A stretch of DNA of 39,416 bases, from NCBI GenBank assembly GCA_003339415.1, contig PDHQ01000308.1:1-39416 (forward strand), given 5' to 3'. Positions within the stretch are counted from its first letter, which is position 1. Every line of letters starts with the position of its first letter. Source of the stretch: Ophiocordyceps camponoti-saundersi (nom. inval.) (lineage: Eukaryota; Ascomycota; Sordariomycetes; Hypocreales; Ophiocordycipitaceae). The translations under genes were made by a program, and so were the position numbers. Below the pieces are notes generated by a model. The model saw nothing but the letters and a program-made list of their open reading frames with translations. It made no database searches and was not told where the DNA came from. Positions 12,780 to 24,980 of the stretch are shown here, piece by piece.

Positions 12780-14020
12780 GCTATTATAGTATACCTTTAC
12801 TATTTAAGACTCTTTATTTTTAGTAACTTCTTTTATTACTATATTTTATTAATATTTATTTTCTATACCCCTCCCTGCGCGCTATTATAACCTTAGCTAT
12901 CTATTATATATCCTGCTAGGATATGTTTAGTGCCTCTAAGCCTCTAAATAGATATCGAAACCGTTCCCTTCTAAGGAACTAGAGGACTCTAACATACTCT
13001 TATAGCATAGATTTCTTATAATAATATAATTAGTATATTAATCTTTAAAGGCCCCGGTAACCTTAATATATTCGTAGAATAGCCGGGGCACGCTCTTATC
13101 CTTATATTCCTTATATAGATTAACTATATCTCTACGACTAGCTACTATAATCTCTTATATTTAGTTAGATATCCTAAAAAGGCGAGCGATTCGTTTCTAA
13201 TCTATAATATTTAGGTTATTAAGAGCTAAGCAAATAGTTACGGCTCTCTTCGACTTTTTAGCTATAACCCTCTCCTTATTATCCTATTTTATCTTATTAT
13301 TTATCGCTTTTCCCTAAATTATAGCTTAAAATACTTACGTTAGTAGTATACTACTTAAGTATCTTATTAGAATTCCCCGATACCGTTTATAATATATAGT
13401 AAAGATTACTATTTTAAATACGCTTTCTAATCGGCCTAAATAAGGATTTAGGAAAATCGATAACCTTACGAGTTTCTAATAAAGATATCTCGTAATATAG
13501 ATATAATAATAACCCTTAAGATAATATAAGATATATAAAGGGCGAGCGCTAGAAAAAAATAAAGATTCTAGCTATTTCTTACGATAAATAGAAAGAAGTT
13601 AACGAAGGGATAATTTTTTTAGGCGGCGCGATAAATCTCGATAACCCTTAGTATATAGAAGAATATAAGAATCCTAATCGTAAAGAAAAAAAACGAAGAT
13701 TCTACGCCTTTATAATAATAATAAATAAAGTTAAGTTAATAAGAGAGGATTTTTTTATACAGCGCGACGAATCTCCTAAATTTATATATTTACGCTTTAA
13801 ATTACTAATCTGCGCCGCCTTTATTCCTTTACTAATATCTAAAAGTTACGTTTTCTTACCCCTAGACACCTCCTTTATTATTTTTCTAGTATTTCTATCC
13901 TTAACCCTTAATTCTATATACCTTTTTTATAGCTTTATTACTTTAGATAAACTTTAATACTTACTTATATACTTTCTTCTATTAACTAATAAAAACTTAG
14001 GATTATAACGCCTTTCTTTA
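12780..14020 (-). pseudogene. R2 element copy 3, RIP-degraded, 5'-truncated
   Basis: Minus-strand copy similar to 8820-9900 and 10850-12010. Read on the minus strand, one frame gives IELRVKDRNTRK followed by IIKEVSRGKK. After a shift, another gives a stretch with VASRRDIVNLYKEYKDK and then YEYIKVTGAF.DQYTNYII. That last block aligns with YYYIKVPGVFGGYYTNYII in copy 4, which establishes the family at protein level. It carries two 132-bp internal units (13509 and 13641). The first part of the protein present in copies 2 and 4 is absent. Function unknown; no DDE or zinc-finger motif is evident. Confidence 0.68.
13509..13772 (-). repeat. Internal 132-bp tandem duplication in R2 copy 3
   Basis: Two units beginning with ATAACCCTTA at 13509 and 13641, both ending in a GCGCGA(T/C)(A/G)AATCTC-like block. 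The period of 132 bp equals that in copy 2; copy 1 has only one unit. Confidence 0.78.
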
Positions 14021-15207
14021 TTAGCTACCTAATTAGATTACTCCTATAGTTTAACTACCTTATAGTCTATACCTTAACCGGCTATAGCTTAAAACTAGTT
14101 AGCCCGTTTATATAGCCTAATAGTTTAATTTAAGAGTACTACTAAAGCTATATATTATATTACCGTAATAAAGTTATTAGTAAGATAAAATACCTTTTTT
14201 AATATTACCTACTTACTAAGTAATATATATAAATATATATATATATATATATTATATTAGCTAATAGCTTCCTGCCTAGCTATTATTACGGTAGTATAGT
14301 TTTTATATAGCGCTTAGGTTAGGTTTAGTATTCTAAATAGCTAGCTATTTTCCCTATAAGCCGTAGCCTTATACTAGACCTAGCCGTTTCGAGCATATAT
14401 AGTAACTCGCGCTTATATATCGAATATTAATAAGGAAGAGAAAAAATTAAATTATAATAATAATAACATTATATCTAAACTATTACTTTATACTTTATCT
14501 TCTAATTTAATCGTAAGAAGAGATATAGAGATAGCTAGTTAGACTAATAAATAAAAAAAAACCCTCTCCTTACTTATCTTTTATACTATATATATATATT
14601 AGAAAAAAAGCTTTATTTAATTCGTTATCTTATTTACTATTTAACTATATAGATAGCTATTACTACTTTACTTTTACTATTTTAATCTCCCCCCCTTATA
14701 TATAAATCTTATAAGCTTATCCTTTCTTACCCCCGGTATCTAACCTTATAATAACGCTAGTAAGTAAGTAAAAAAAACCTTTCTCCTTTAAGCTTTATTT
14801 ACTTTATCTCTATTACTTTTACTAAATATAAGACCTTCGTCCCCTTACTTACGCTATATAAATTCCCCTCCCCTTCTATAAGTAAAAGCTATTTTACTTA
14901 TATAAAGCCCCCCCCTCTATCTTTATACTAAGAGTATAATTAGTTTTTTACTTTTAAGGCCGCCTTACCCTTACCTTTATATTAACTTATAGCCTTTATC
15001 TAGGCTTTTATCTTAGTTATCGTTTTCGCCTATATCTTCCCTTACTTTTAGCCCTTCGCCTCCTCCTTTACCTTTTCTTTCCTTACTTTCCCTTATTCGA
15101 CTCCGTTAGCGGCGTAAAGAGCTTTTCGAACTCGGTATTATCTATCGTCTCCGGTATATAGCCGTTATCCTATAAAGTATATTAATCTACTTATCTTTTC
15201 GTACTTT
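14021..15207. other. AT-rich stretch with (TA)n, no gene
   Basis: No recognised gene. It contains a (TA)n run at 14230-14251, pyrimidine-rich plus-strand segments (14690-14900 and 15050-15090) and stops in all frames. Confidence 0.55.
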
Positions 15208-15835
15208 AGCGGGGGAAGAATAATACCTTAAGCGAGCGTAGTAAATATCTAAGGGGCGTAACTTCTTAGGTAACTAATATTTTTAACTAATATAAGGGGG
15301 GGTCTCTAGCTATAAGGGTTAAGCTAAATAGTAATTTTCTATAGGGAAAATAATAAAAAGTTAGTATTTTATATAAAGACCTAAAAAATAAGAAAGATAG
15401 AGTTTAGGATTATTTAATTAATATATTAAGACCTTAAAAAAAATACTTAAATTAGTAATTTATAGTAAAAAAGCGTAAAGTTTAAAATAAAGTTATATTT
15501 CTATTTAGTAAAGTTTTTACTATAAGTCCTCTCTAAGACTTAATTTATAATATATAACTTTTTAGATAGCTATAAAGATAAAGTTAAGGCTTTATTACTT
15601 ACTTAATTTCTTCCTCTTTCGAGGGAGATTAATTTATATTATATACCTAATAATAACCCTTATCTAATATCGTTTACCTCTTATATCTTAATCCTTAGAT
15701 ATTTTTAGGAAAAGAAAGAAGTTTAGAAACTATTTTAACTTTATATAAGCCCCTAATAATTCCCTAGCTAAGGTATATACTCGTTTTTCTTTAGCTATAT
15801 CTACTACCGCTGCTAAAGTACCTTTATTAACGAAA
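15208..15835 (+). repeat. R1 repeat copy d
   Basis: Full-length R1 copy with GCGGGGGAAG at its start, GGCGTAACTTCTTAGGTAAC near 15255, CTCTAGCTAT near 15303, TATATAAAG at 15370-15378, TTTAGTAAAGTTTTT near 15505 and TACCGCTGCTAAAG near 15805. Same orientation as copies a-c. It sits immediately before R2 copy 4, about 10.1 kb beyond the end of copy c. Confidence 0.74.
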
Positions 15836-15859
15836 TATAAAACTCTTCTTCTATATCTT

Positions 15860-17640
15860 AAGCTAGAATATATATACGTAAGTATTAGGCAAAGCCGATA
15901 GCGTAGATAGAAGGAATAAAGTAAGATATTAACTTAATAGATAAATAAAACTATATTCCGTTTACCTAGGTTAGGCTAATCCTAAGTATATATACCTTCT
16001 AAGTATAGGTACCTTAGTATAAGGCCGGCTTACCTAAAACTAGGGGGGAAATATAGGACTAGAAATATTAAGATTAAAGGTCGATATATAAAGGGGAATC
16101 GTCTAACCCTTTAAAAGTATACGGTCTAACCTTTACGGTAAACTATGCCTCTATATATCGTACGCCCCCGTACTCACTTCCCTACCCCTAATATACCCCC
16201 TCTAGGGCTAAGAAAAATAGGCCCGGAAAGGAAGAAACTATTAGTACTAAAAAAGAAGCAGAAAAGCCTCGGAAAAAATATACTAAAGCCTAAGAATAAA
16301 GGAAGGAAAAAATAGCCGTAAAAGTATAAAAATCGAACATTTCGAAAAAGGGTATATACCGATAGTACGTACTATTAGCTAGTAATCTAGTAACCTTATT
16401 AGTTAAATTATCGATAATAGGTACGGTAATCTCGAAAGCTAATTAGTTAGCTAAGGACGTATATAAGAAGGTACCGAAGTATATATAAAGTAAGCGTTTT
16501 AAGGAGCGTTATAGATAGTCTTTAGCGTAGATAATAAACTATAGAAAAATATAGGAAAAGCGTCTAAAAGGAAAGTATTATAACTTTAAAAAATAGAAAG
16601 GAAATAATAGCGTTATAAATTAGTAGACCGGGGCCCGCTTATAAATAGAAATAAAAAATTTAGCGCGCGTAGGAAAATTCTACTATCTTTAACTTTATCT
16701 ACCCCGTTATTTTAAACCCGAAAAATTATTTTTCTTTTAGCCTTTACTATATAGTTCGTTATTCCTATATTCCGAGGAAATATTATAATAGAGGTATACT
16801 ATCTCGAGCCGGGTAATAAGGTTATTAAGTTCCTAGGATCGCCGTTTAGCGCTATTACCGTTTATAAAGGAAACGATCGAAAGATATTTTATACTTTTAG
16901 AATAAGAGACCTTAAGTTATTTAGGAGATTTTAGTATCTTACTACTAACGTAAGTAAACTTAGTAAAATAAGAAAGGAATAAGAATAACTATTATTAGGA
17001 CGCGGAAGCGCGCGTAATAGCTATGCTGCCGCTTAGGAACCTAATTATCTCGATCGTATATAATCCCGCTTATACTACTTATTAGCGTTAGATTACGTCG
17101 CTTTTACGCTTCCCCGACTAGCTATAGGGAATTCTTATAGTAAGCCGAGGCGAGATTATTTATTCTTACGCTAAATATAAGAACTTAACTTTTCCGCTTA
17201 CTATTTACTATTATATTAAGGTCCCGGGCGTTTTCGGCGGTTATTATACTAATTATATTATTATAGAGCGCCCCTATAATTACCCGACTAGTTTATTATT
17301 AAAAGGCTCGAGTTCCGACGGTATTATTACGAATTCGTAAGCGGTTTTACGTTATACTAGCTTTAACCTAGCTTATTAGGTTAGTAGCCTTAGTATATTC
17401 CCTTATATATAGATAGTATAAGGGTATAGGGAGATAAGAAAAAGGGGAAAGGAAAGGGGAAATAATCGTATATATCCTTAATATTATAATAATTTACTAT
17501 AGTTTCCTTAAAGTAAAAAGTATAATATAAAGAAATATAATAAAAAATATAGAAAAGAAAGAGTTTATAATAAAGGAAAGAAATAGAAGAAAAGAGAAGG
17601 AAGTTAGTAAGGTAGAGGTAAAACCCTAACACGCTCGCGG
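15860..17640 (+). pseudogene. R2 element copy 4, RIP-degraded, fullest copy
   Basis: Plus-strand member of R2 and inverted partner of copy 2. One frame (phase of 16135) can be followed from about 15960 to 17410, some 480 codons, interrupted only by TAA/TAG. In order it shows YKAGLPKTRGEI near 16030, YKGESSNPLKVYGLTF near 16087-16135, a Lys/Glu-rich basic segment (16200-16330), then a helical Lys/Arg-rich part to 16630, and finally SRGEIIYSYAKYKN (about 17140) and IKVPGVFGGYYTNYII (about 17215). The last block matches copy 3 on the other strand. The frame at 17390-17632 on the minus strand is a chance reading. Unknown protein; possibly transposon-encoded. Very similar blocks in four copies make the family solid, the function not. 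Confidence 0.68.
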
Positions 17641-18395
17641 AAAAGAAGTAAAGCCTTAGCAGGCAGGGCTTTTATAAAGCTATCCGTAAGGTTATTTATA
17701 GAGGCGATCTAACGGATTTCGAAGCGTTTATCTTATACCTCTTATTATAACTAGTAATTATAAATATCGATATATTAGAGGTTTATTTAAAGTTTTGCGG
17801 GAGGTTTAGTTAGGAGTATAATCGTACGCTAATTATTATAGTAAAGTATTAAGATACTTATTATTTAGATACCGAGTTTTTTAATTAAGCGGGATAGGGC
17901 TTATTATTCCTTAGCGGCCTTAGAAAAGGCTAGGAGTTCCCTTTCTATAAAAGAGGTTATAATAATCGTTTGCTTTATAGCCTTCTAATTAAAAGTACTA
18001 CTATCTTAAAGTTAGAAATAGTAACCTTAAGATAATTTGCGAGTATCCGGACAATTAGCATAGAAAGAATTTAACGAGCAGATAGCTATATAAGTTCTAG
18101 GACTAAAGGAGAGGGCGTAGTTAGCTGTATTAAGAAGATAAGCTAAGCAACGCTTAATTTTATAAAAATAACGCGGCCCTAAGTTTAAGCGTAACCTTGT
18201 AAGCTTGCTAACTATATATACGATATCTAATCGAGTGTAAATAGCGACGTAAAGAGCACTACTTATTATTAAAAGATAGTATTTTAACGCAAAACCGCTC
18301 CCTTATAACTTATCTAATAAGGATTTCTAACTATTATAAGCCCGATATTCTATATTAAAAAATACTAAAAGATACTATCCGGCACTCTTGTAACT
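17641..18395 (+). pseudogene. Less-mutated coding fragment G, unknown
   Basis: A stretch with clearly more surviving CpA/TpG than its surroundings (about 19 in 720 bases). From about 18034 one plus-strand frame keeps intact Gln codons (CAA and CAG) next to TAA/TAG stops and reads KEFNEQIAI, then a basic helical part ending AKQRLIL, then RGPKFKRNL. The frame continues to about 18390. It may be a fragment of a DNA-binding or transposase protein, but no diagnostic motif is visible. It follows R2 copy 4 directly; whether it belonged to that element is unclear. Confidence 0.4.
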
Positions 18396-19204
18396 TAAAC
18401 GATCTCCCTCCCTCCTTTTATATATAATTATCGTTTTATTTTACTCCCTAACCTACTAATTAATACGTTTCTTTTACTAGTTTAGCTTTATAATATAGGT
18501 TATTAAACGGCCTCTTAATATACGAGATTCGTGGCGCCCTTTTACTTAGGTATATTCGTCCCACTCTTACCTCTCCGTACGTTTATCTATATAGCTATCT
18601 ATAGCTATTCCTATTATATATATATATAGGAAATAGAACTAAGGAATAATAAAAGTAGGAAATAGTAATACTTTTATAAGGATCTATTATAAATAGACTA
18701 TATAACTTATAAGTCTTATACGATAGGTAGAGTTTATAAAGTATTTTTAGTATAATATTTACGATACCTTAATATATATAAGTATATACTAATATTAGTT
18801 ATTTTATCTTATACGGTTTAAGTTATAGCTAAAAGATAAAGCGTAAGGATTATAAAAAAAAACTAAATATACGATAATATACCTATATTATCCCCTAAGT
18901 TTAATATTACCGTACTACTTTATAAAAGATATAACGTCCTAAACTACTTATATTCTTTTTATTAACCTTAAGCTTTTAAATATATCCTAAAAACTTATAA
19001 TATTATAATAACGCTTAAGTAACTTAATTACTATATCTCGCCGTAAAGCTTCCTCCCCTAGGCACTAACTTAGTAAGTAATACTAAAATTAATAATCCGA
19101 TAACTAACTATATAAAAAAATAACTTAATCCCTCGCTACTTAAGATAAATATTTTAACGATATTACGAGTATATTTTAAAACGCTAAAAAAATACTATAT
19201 ACTT
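18396..19204. other. AT-rich stretch, no gene seen
   Basis: No recognisable coding frame. A (TA)n run lies near 18619-18634, and a few surviving CpA/TpG occur at 18530-18570. Confidence 0.5.
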
Positions 19205-21479
19205 ATAGCTAAGATCCCTATAAGAGTTTTAAAGATAAATTAGATAATTTTAAAAAATAGAATACTCGATAAGAAGTATATTAACTAACTTTACGAAGCG
19301 TTTTATTAAGGAGCCCTATAACGAAATATAGTTAAAAACTATATTATTATCCTTTTCTCTCTTAATAAGTCCCGGCGCTTCCTATAAAGTAAGAATATTA
19401 ATACCGAACTACGTAATATTAAAACTATTTATAATTTACTCGATTAGCTTTTAGAAATACCGGTTAAGGTATTATTTAGCTAACACTAAATTAAAGCGCT
19501 TAAAAGGTATAATTAAGAGTATAATAGGGAGGAGGCTAACTTATAATAGCCTTACTAGCTTTATAATAAAAGTTTAAGCCTCGTACTTTATTAATCTCGT
19601 AACCCTACGCTAATAATAATATAGATTCTATACTAGAGAATATTAACTTAATATTACGTTTTAATCGGTAAACTCTCTTAAAAAACGATAACTATAGCGA
19701 TATCTAGGTATAGGTAATAGAGGCGGCCTCCTAAGATCCTAAAAAGTTCTAAAGCACCGCTTATAATATTAAAACCGAAATAGGACGCTGCCTCTTCCTA
19801 GAAGGCTAACTAGGCTTCCCGCTATAATAACTCGCTACTATATAGCGTAACCCCGTCTAGAAAAATTATATTACCGCTTAGTACTTTACCGCCCTAAGCA
19901 GAGGTACCTTCGGGATTACTACGTAAGATTCGATAATACGCTTTAAAGTTCCCGAAGTTCGCTACCCCCCCCCCCCCCTAACCGCTATACTTTATCTCTA
20001 ATATTATTATTTACTATAATTCTAATTCGCTGCCTTTTATTATATTACGTATAACCTCTAATACCTTTACCTTACCGCTTACTACCGCGTAATACCTAAT
20101 AACTAGTATAAACTCGTAGCCGCCCTTCGTAACGATAATCCGCCTACTAAGATTAAAAAGCTCCTTTTCCTACCTTAAAAAGATATTAAATTAAGTAGCG
20201 TAACTACGGAACGTAATAGTTCCCTACTTATCTAATTTACTAACGATAAGTATAAATATATTTACTATAAGCTTATAAAAGGATATGTTAAGATCCTTAA
20301 CCTTACTTAAACTATAAACTTATCCTTAATAAAATATAAGGTACTCTATTAAGTAATAAAATATATAATAAGCTAGCTAAATAATACGCTTACTATTATC
20401 TTCGACTAACGCGATAATTAGAAGCTATCCTTTTATAAAGACCTCCTCCCCGCCCTCCTATTTTTTAGTACTAAACGCCTTAACGAAGCTAAATAAAAAC
20501 CCGTTTTATTCTTACTATATTTTAATACTAAACTTATTAATAAGCGCCTAGCGATTATTCTCTAGTATAAGTTACTTAACTTTATAATCCGTAATCTTAA
20601 GGTATTAAAGTAGCTATATTAAACTAATTACCTTACGCTCCCTAAAAAGGGAATTAATACTAATAACTACGCCGCCCGATTTAGTAACTAGTTCTAGTAC
20701 GGTTTGCTAGATATCGTTCGCTAGTATATTAGTCCTAACTTTCGCCCTACTTAGTCGCTAGCTATAGATACCGATACTAGTCCCTATAATAGCGGCGGAA
20801 CCGAAATATTTAATCTCGCCTAGGACCTTTATACTTACGCGTTAAGGCTCCCCTTTATTGCCTAGGATAAACGCCTTTATTATATCCTTAAGTTAGCCGA
20901 GTTCCCTAAGACCCTCGCCGCCCTCTTTATATAGTAACTTTCGCTATAATAATATATTACTTACTTATTATACTAAGTTCTCGAAACTAATAGCGGTAGT
21001 AATCTTAACGCCGAAAATATCGAAACTTAACGCTTAAACGCACCTTCGTTTATTACCGCTACTTAGGATTTAACCCCCCCCTTAACCTCACTACCGCCTT
21101 CGCGAAAATAGGCTCCCTTAACTATAACGTAGCTATTTAAAGTAAGTAGCTAACTATATTCTAAGCCTCCCCCTAACGAAAATATTACTCTCCTCTTAAG
21201 TCCTATATATTCCTATAATAATATATACTAAGAATGAGGCACCGCTAGCGAAGATAATAGAAATATACGTTATAATTCTAATAGCTTACTTCCTCCGTTA
21301 CCCCTTCCTTATACTAAAGCTAATTCCCTTAATATTACCCTTAAAAGTAATACCGTCCTATCCGTCCGCTATCCTTAACTTATTAATACCCTGCTAGCTA
21401 CTAGTAAAATACCCTTAAAGCTAGGTTAAACGAGCTACCTTACGCGGTTTATATAGTAAGCAAGCCCTGCTTTGCTTAC
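19205..21479 (+). pseudogene. RIP-degraded long frame D, unknown protein
   Basis: Coding-like plus-strand DNA. From about 19205 to 19640 the best frame is that of 19205. From about 19600 the phase of 19861 continues to 21479 with stops that are almost all TAA/TAG, plus one TGA near 21235. Visible blocks include KTEIGRCLFLEG (about 19770), a proline run from the 14-C tract at 19965-19978, TKRLNEAK near 20470, and a Ser/Asn/Pro-rich last third. Total about 750 codons with one phase change, which could be an intron or an indel. I do not recognise the family. It ends 830 bases before frame A on the same strand; B has no equivalent upstream neighbour. Confidence 0.5.
19965..19978. repeat. Poly-C tract (14 C)
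   Basis: Uninterrupted run of 14 cytosines, encoding prolines in the frame of D. Confidence 0.95.
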
Positions 21480-21483
21480 TATA
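21452..21483. other. 12-bp perfect hairpin, 8-nt loop
   Basis: The arm TATAGTAAGCAA (21452-21463) and its exact reverse complement TTGCTTACTATA (21472-21483) flank an 8-base loop. It lies at the very end of the D frame and keeps GCA/TGC sites. It could be a transcript-end hairpin or an element-end structure; no U-run follows. Confidence 0.7.
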
Positions 21484-22309
21484 AGGACGAATAATTATAC
21501 CGCTAGTAAACTATAGAATATAACGCTAAGGAATAAGTTAAACTATTCCTTACGGTCTGCTAGTATAATATTTTCGTAGGGGCTAAAAGTAAATAATAGA
21601 AATAGTAAGGCACGCTAATTATATTTAGAGAGATTCTTTATTAAAAAAGTATAGTTTATATCGCCTACTATATTTTATTAATATTATAACTTTTTTCTTA
21701 TAAACCTAACTACTATCCTATACCTTTTATAATATCCTAATATAATATTAATAATACTACCTAAGTATTAAGCTTTATATTCCTAGAAATAGTTTCTTAA
21801 AAAGATATTATAATTTACGCTCCCTATTATTATTTAAATCTATATACTTTTATAATAAAGTCTCTATAAACTACCTTATTAAAGCACCTAATTTCTCTAT
21901 ATATAATATAATACTATATACTATCTCTTTCTACTATCTTATTATAATTATACCGCTAATATTATTCTTCTATTCTATCTTACCTATTCCGTACGAAAAA
22001 TAAAATAATATAAGTTTTAATTATCTATATAATTACTATATAGCTTTAGAGGAAACACGATAGAGAATATATAAGTATAGATAATTTAAAGGATTCTTTA
22101 TAAAGGGACTATAATAACGGGGCCCTAAATTTTCTTTACCCTTATACGATATTATAAGTTAATAGGGCCTAGTAACGGGGCCGCTTATAATATTAAATAA
22201 AATTATAATATAAATATAATATAAATACTAAATCTAAATACTATATAGTAAAATAAAAAAAAAAATATTTAGCTTACTATTCTTCTTATAAAAGGACTAA
22301 ATAATTAAT
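21484..22309. other. AT-rich spacer between D and A
   Basis: No gene seen. The last 60 bases hold an A-rich tract (22255-22269) upstream of the ATG of A, similar in position to the one upstream of B. Confidence 0.5.
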
Positions 22310-24944
22310 ATGTCTAACTCGCTTATTAATTACTCTCTCTCCCTCTATAAGTTATTACCTACTTACCTCCCTTATACGCCTTTAATACCTGCGGCACGCG
22401 TACTCCTTTACTTAAAGTATATATTAAAATACCCCCTACTTATAATTTTTATAATAACTAATACTATTCCTACGATAATAATAAAGACCGGCCTTAATCT
22501 CTTACTAAGCTAGGATATATTAATAACTTACTAGAATTTAAAGATAAATATGCCCCCTTAGATAAGGAAATTACCCTTATCTAGCGCGGGTATACGATCG
22601 ATTATACCTCTAGATTTCGTAAATTTTCCGGTAACTATTTCTATCACGTTATACTTAATTTAAGCTAATCCGAAACTAGCCTCTTAACTTCGAAAACTTA
22701 CTAATTCTCCTAATTTTAATCCTGCCGAAGCCCTCTCTCTTTTCTAAACCCGCTATACTATTAACTATAAATACTCTTAGAATAGTCGCTAATCCTAACC
22801 TATAAGCGTTAAAGATAATTACTATCTAACCTTTTATATAGATATAATTAGTATTATTAGTTTTCCCTTTCGAACTATCTTACGCTAAGGCGGATTTTTT
22901 AATAATATTACCTTTACCTTATAGCGTTAGTCCGCGCCTTACGCTTCTAAGTATACGATTAAACTGCTACTATTTACTCTTACTAACTATATATTCTATA
23001 TCGCTATAGCGGGCTTACGAGAAACTTAATTTATCGTTATATACCTTATCGAACTTAAGATTAATAATTCCGATAAAGTAAACTTGGCCGCTAAGCCTCG
23101 AAACTTATCTAAGGTAACCTCCGCTAGTATAATAATATATACTAACTACGCTAGCTACTTTATAGAATATATTAAGGGTATATTCGAGACCTTAAAGCTT
23201 TACGAATCTAGTATTAAGCTTAGTTAGCAGCTTAACGAAACCCGTTCGCAAACCTTATCCCTTACGAAATAAGTTATATTTTAGTAAATTTTTATAAACT
23301 CCTAGCTTATATTCGCTTATAACTATCGTAACGACGCCTTTTAGATAAAGAACGAGCCCGCCTTTCACGCTTATAATTACGGTGCTAATACTTAAATTAA
23401 TCTAAAACCCGTCCCCTCCCCTTATATTACCCCGGACCCCGATAGCGATAATATTATCCCCGCCCCGTACCCTTTTTCTAACCGCCTCCTTATACTCTCT
23501 AGTAGGCTTAACGCTAAGTATAACTTTTCTAGAATCGCTTACGTCTCCTATACCCTCGCTACCGATATATAATATTCCCCGTAAAAGTAAAGCGGGATAC
23601 CTAACGCCCGCTACTCTACGCTGCCGCACCCCTTTAGCGATATTAATACCCCTAAAGTTAAACGCTTATACTTATTAGCTAATTATACCCTTATCGCTTA
23701 GTATTATAGCCGCCTTACTAACTTTACCTTTTACTTGCTCGCTTTCTATCCCTAATTTAGTAATTTCTCGTTTTTAGCACTACCTTATTTCTTATAAGAT
23801 ATATACTAAGATAATTATAATAGTAACGCTAATTACGCGTATTACCTAAATATAGTATTATTCGGCTTTTTTTAGGGCTACTTTAATATTAAGCGTTCTA
23901 TCTATAGCTACTTAGAAGACCTTCTAGTAGCGAAGGGTATTAGCACCGCTACGCTTACCCTCCCGCCGGCTAAGGCGGCAAGATATAGCGTAGCTACCGA
24001 TACTAGGTATAAGAGGCTCCTCGGCGCCCTTCGCGGCCGCGCTAACCTAATAAACCTTAAGGTATTTATACCGTTTACGCGCGAAAGGAAGCAGATTAAG
24101 GCCTCTATTAGACTCTAGTTTTACGCTTTTTATATAGAATAGGTTATTATAGTACGGACCCCGAAGCTAGCTATTAAATACCGTAACTTCGGTACTATCT
24201 TAGAGCTTATACTTAACCTAATTAACTTCTTCCTTTATAATAAATCCTCCTATATATCGCCCCTTCGTAACTTCTAGCCCGATATTTTCCCTAATATTCT
24301 CTCTACTTATAGCTAGATATTTAACTTCGTAATATATAGTATAAATTCGCGCTTCCTTACCTCTTTTAATACTAGGCTTAATATTGCCGACTTTAAGGCC
24401 GTAGCTATTATTAACCGCCTCGGAAACTTTTATTTTACTAGTAACTTTAAGGTATTACTTACTAGGACCCTTAGCTTAATACTTATAATAGAAAGCTTAA
24501 AAAAGGGGGCATAGCCCTTTATTTCGCTAATAATACTTAACTTCGAGCGGACTCCTAATATAATAAATACCGGCTACCTCCGCTTTATTTTAGCTAATAA
24601 ATAACTACCGCTCTTATACCTTCTCGCGCTTAAGTTTTATTATAGCGTTTATATCTCTAGCACTCGCTATAACGATATTAAGTTTAATATCCTTAAGCGC
24701 GATCTTATTTCCTCCCCCTAGGATATTATAAACTTCGCCGTAACTATAATCTAAAATTTTTAGGTTTTATAAACGGTTATATTTATTACTTTTAAGTTCC
24801 GTAACCTTTTAAAAAATTAGTTATCTAAAGCTATTAAAACCGACTAGCTTAACGATACCGACTATACGTAACGAAATTAGCGTATTACCGCCCTTCTTAA
24901 ATAGTAGTAGTTAAGCCGAAACCCCTTTATTATTCTATATCTTT

Positions 24945-24980
<36 letters not shown>

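Noticed and set aside
17390..17632. 80-codon minus-strand frame rich in Phe, Tyr and Leu
   Set aside because: It is the complement of a purine-rich plus-strand stretch at the end of R2 copy 4; the composition explains the open frame.
23402..23629. 75-codon minus-strand open frame
   Set aside because: It is antisense to frame A, where alignment with B shows the plus strand was coding. RIP creates few antisense stops in C-rich codons.
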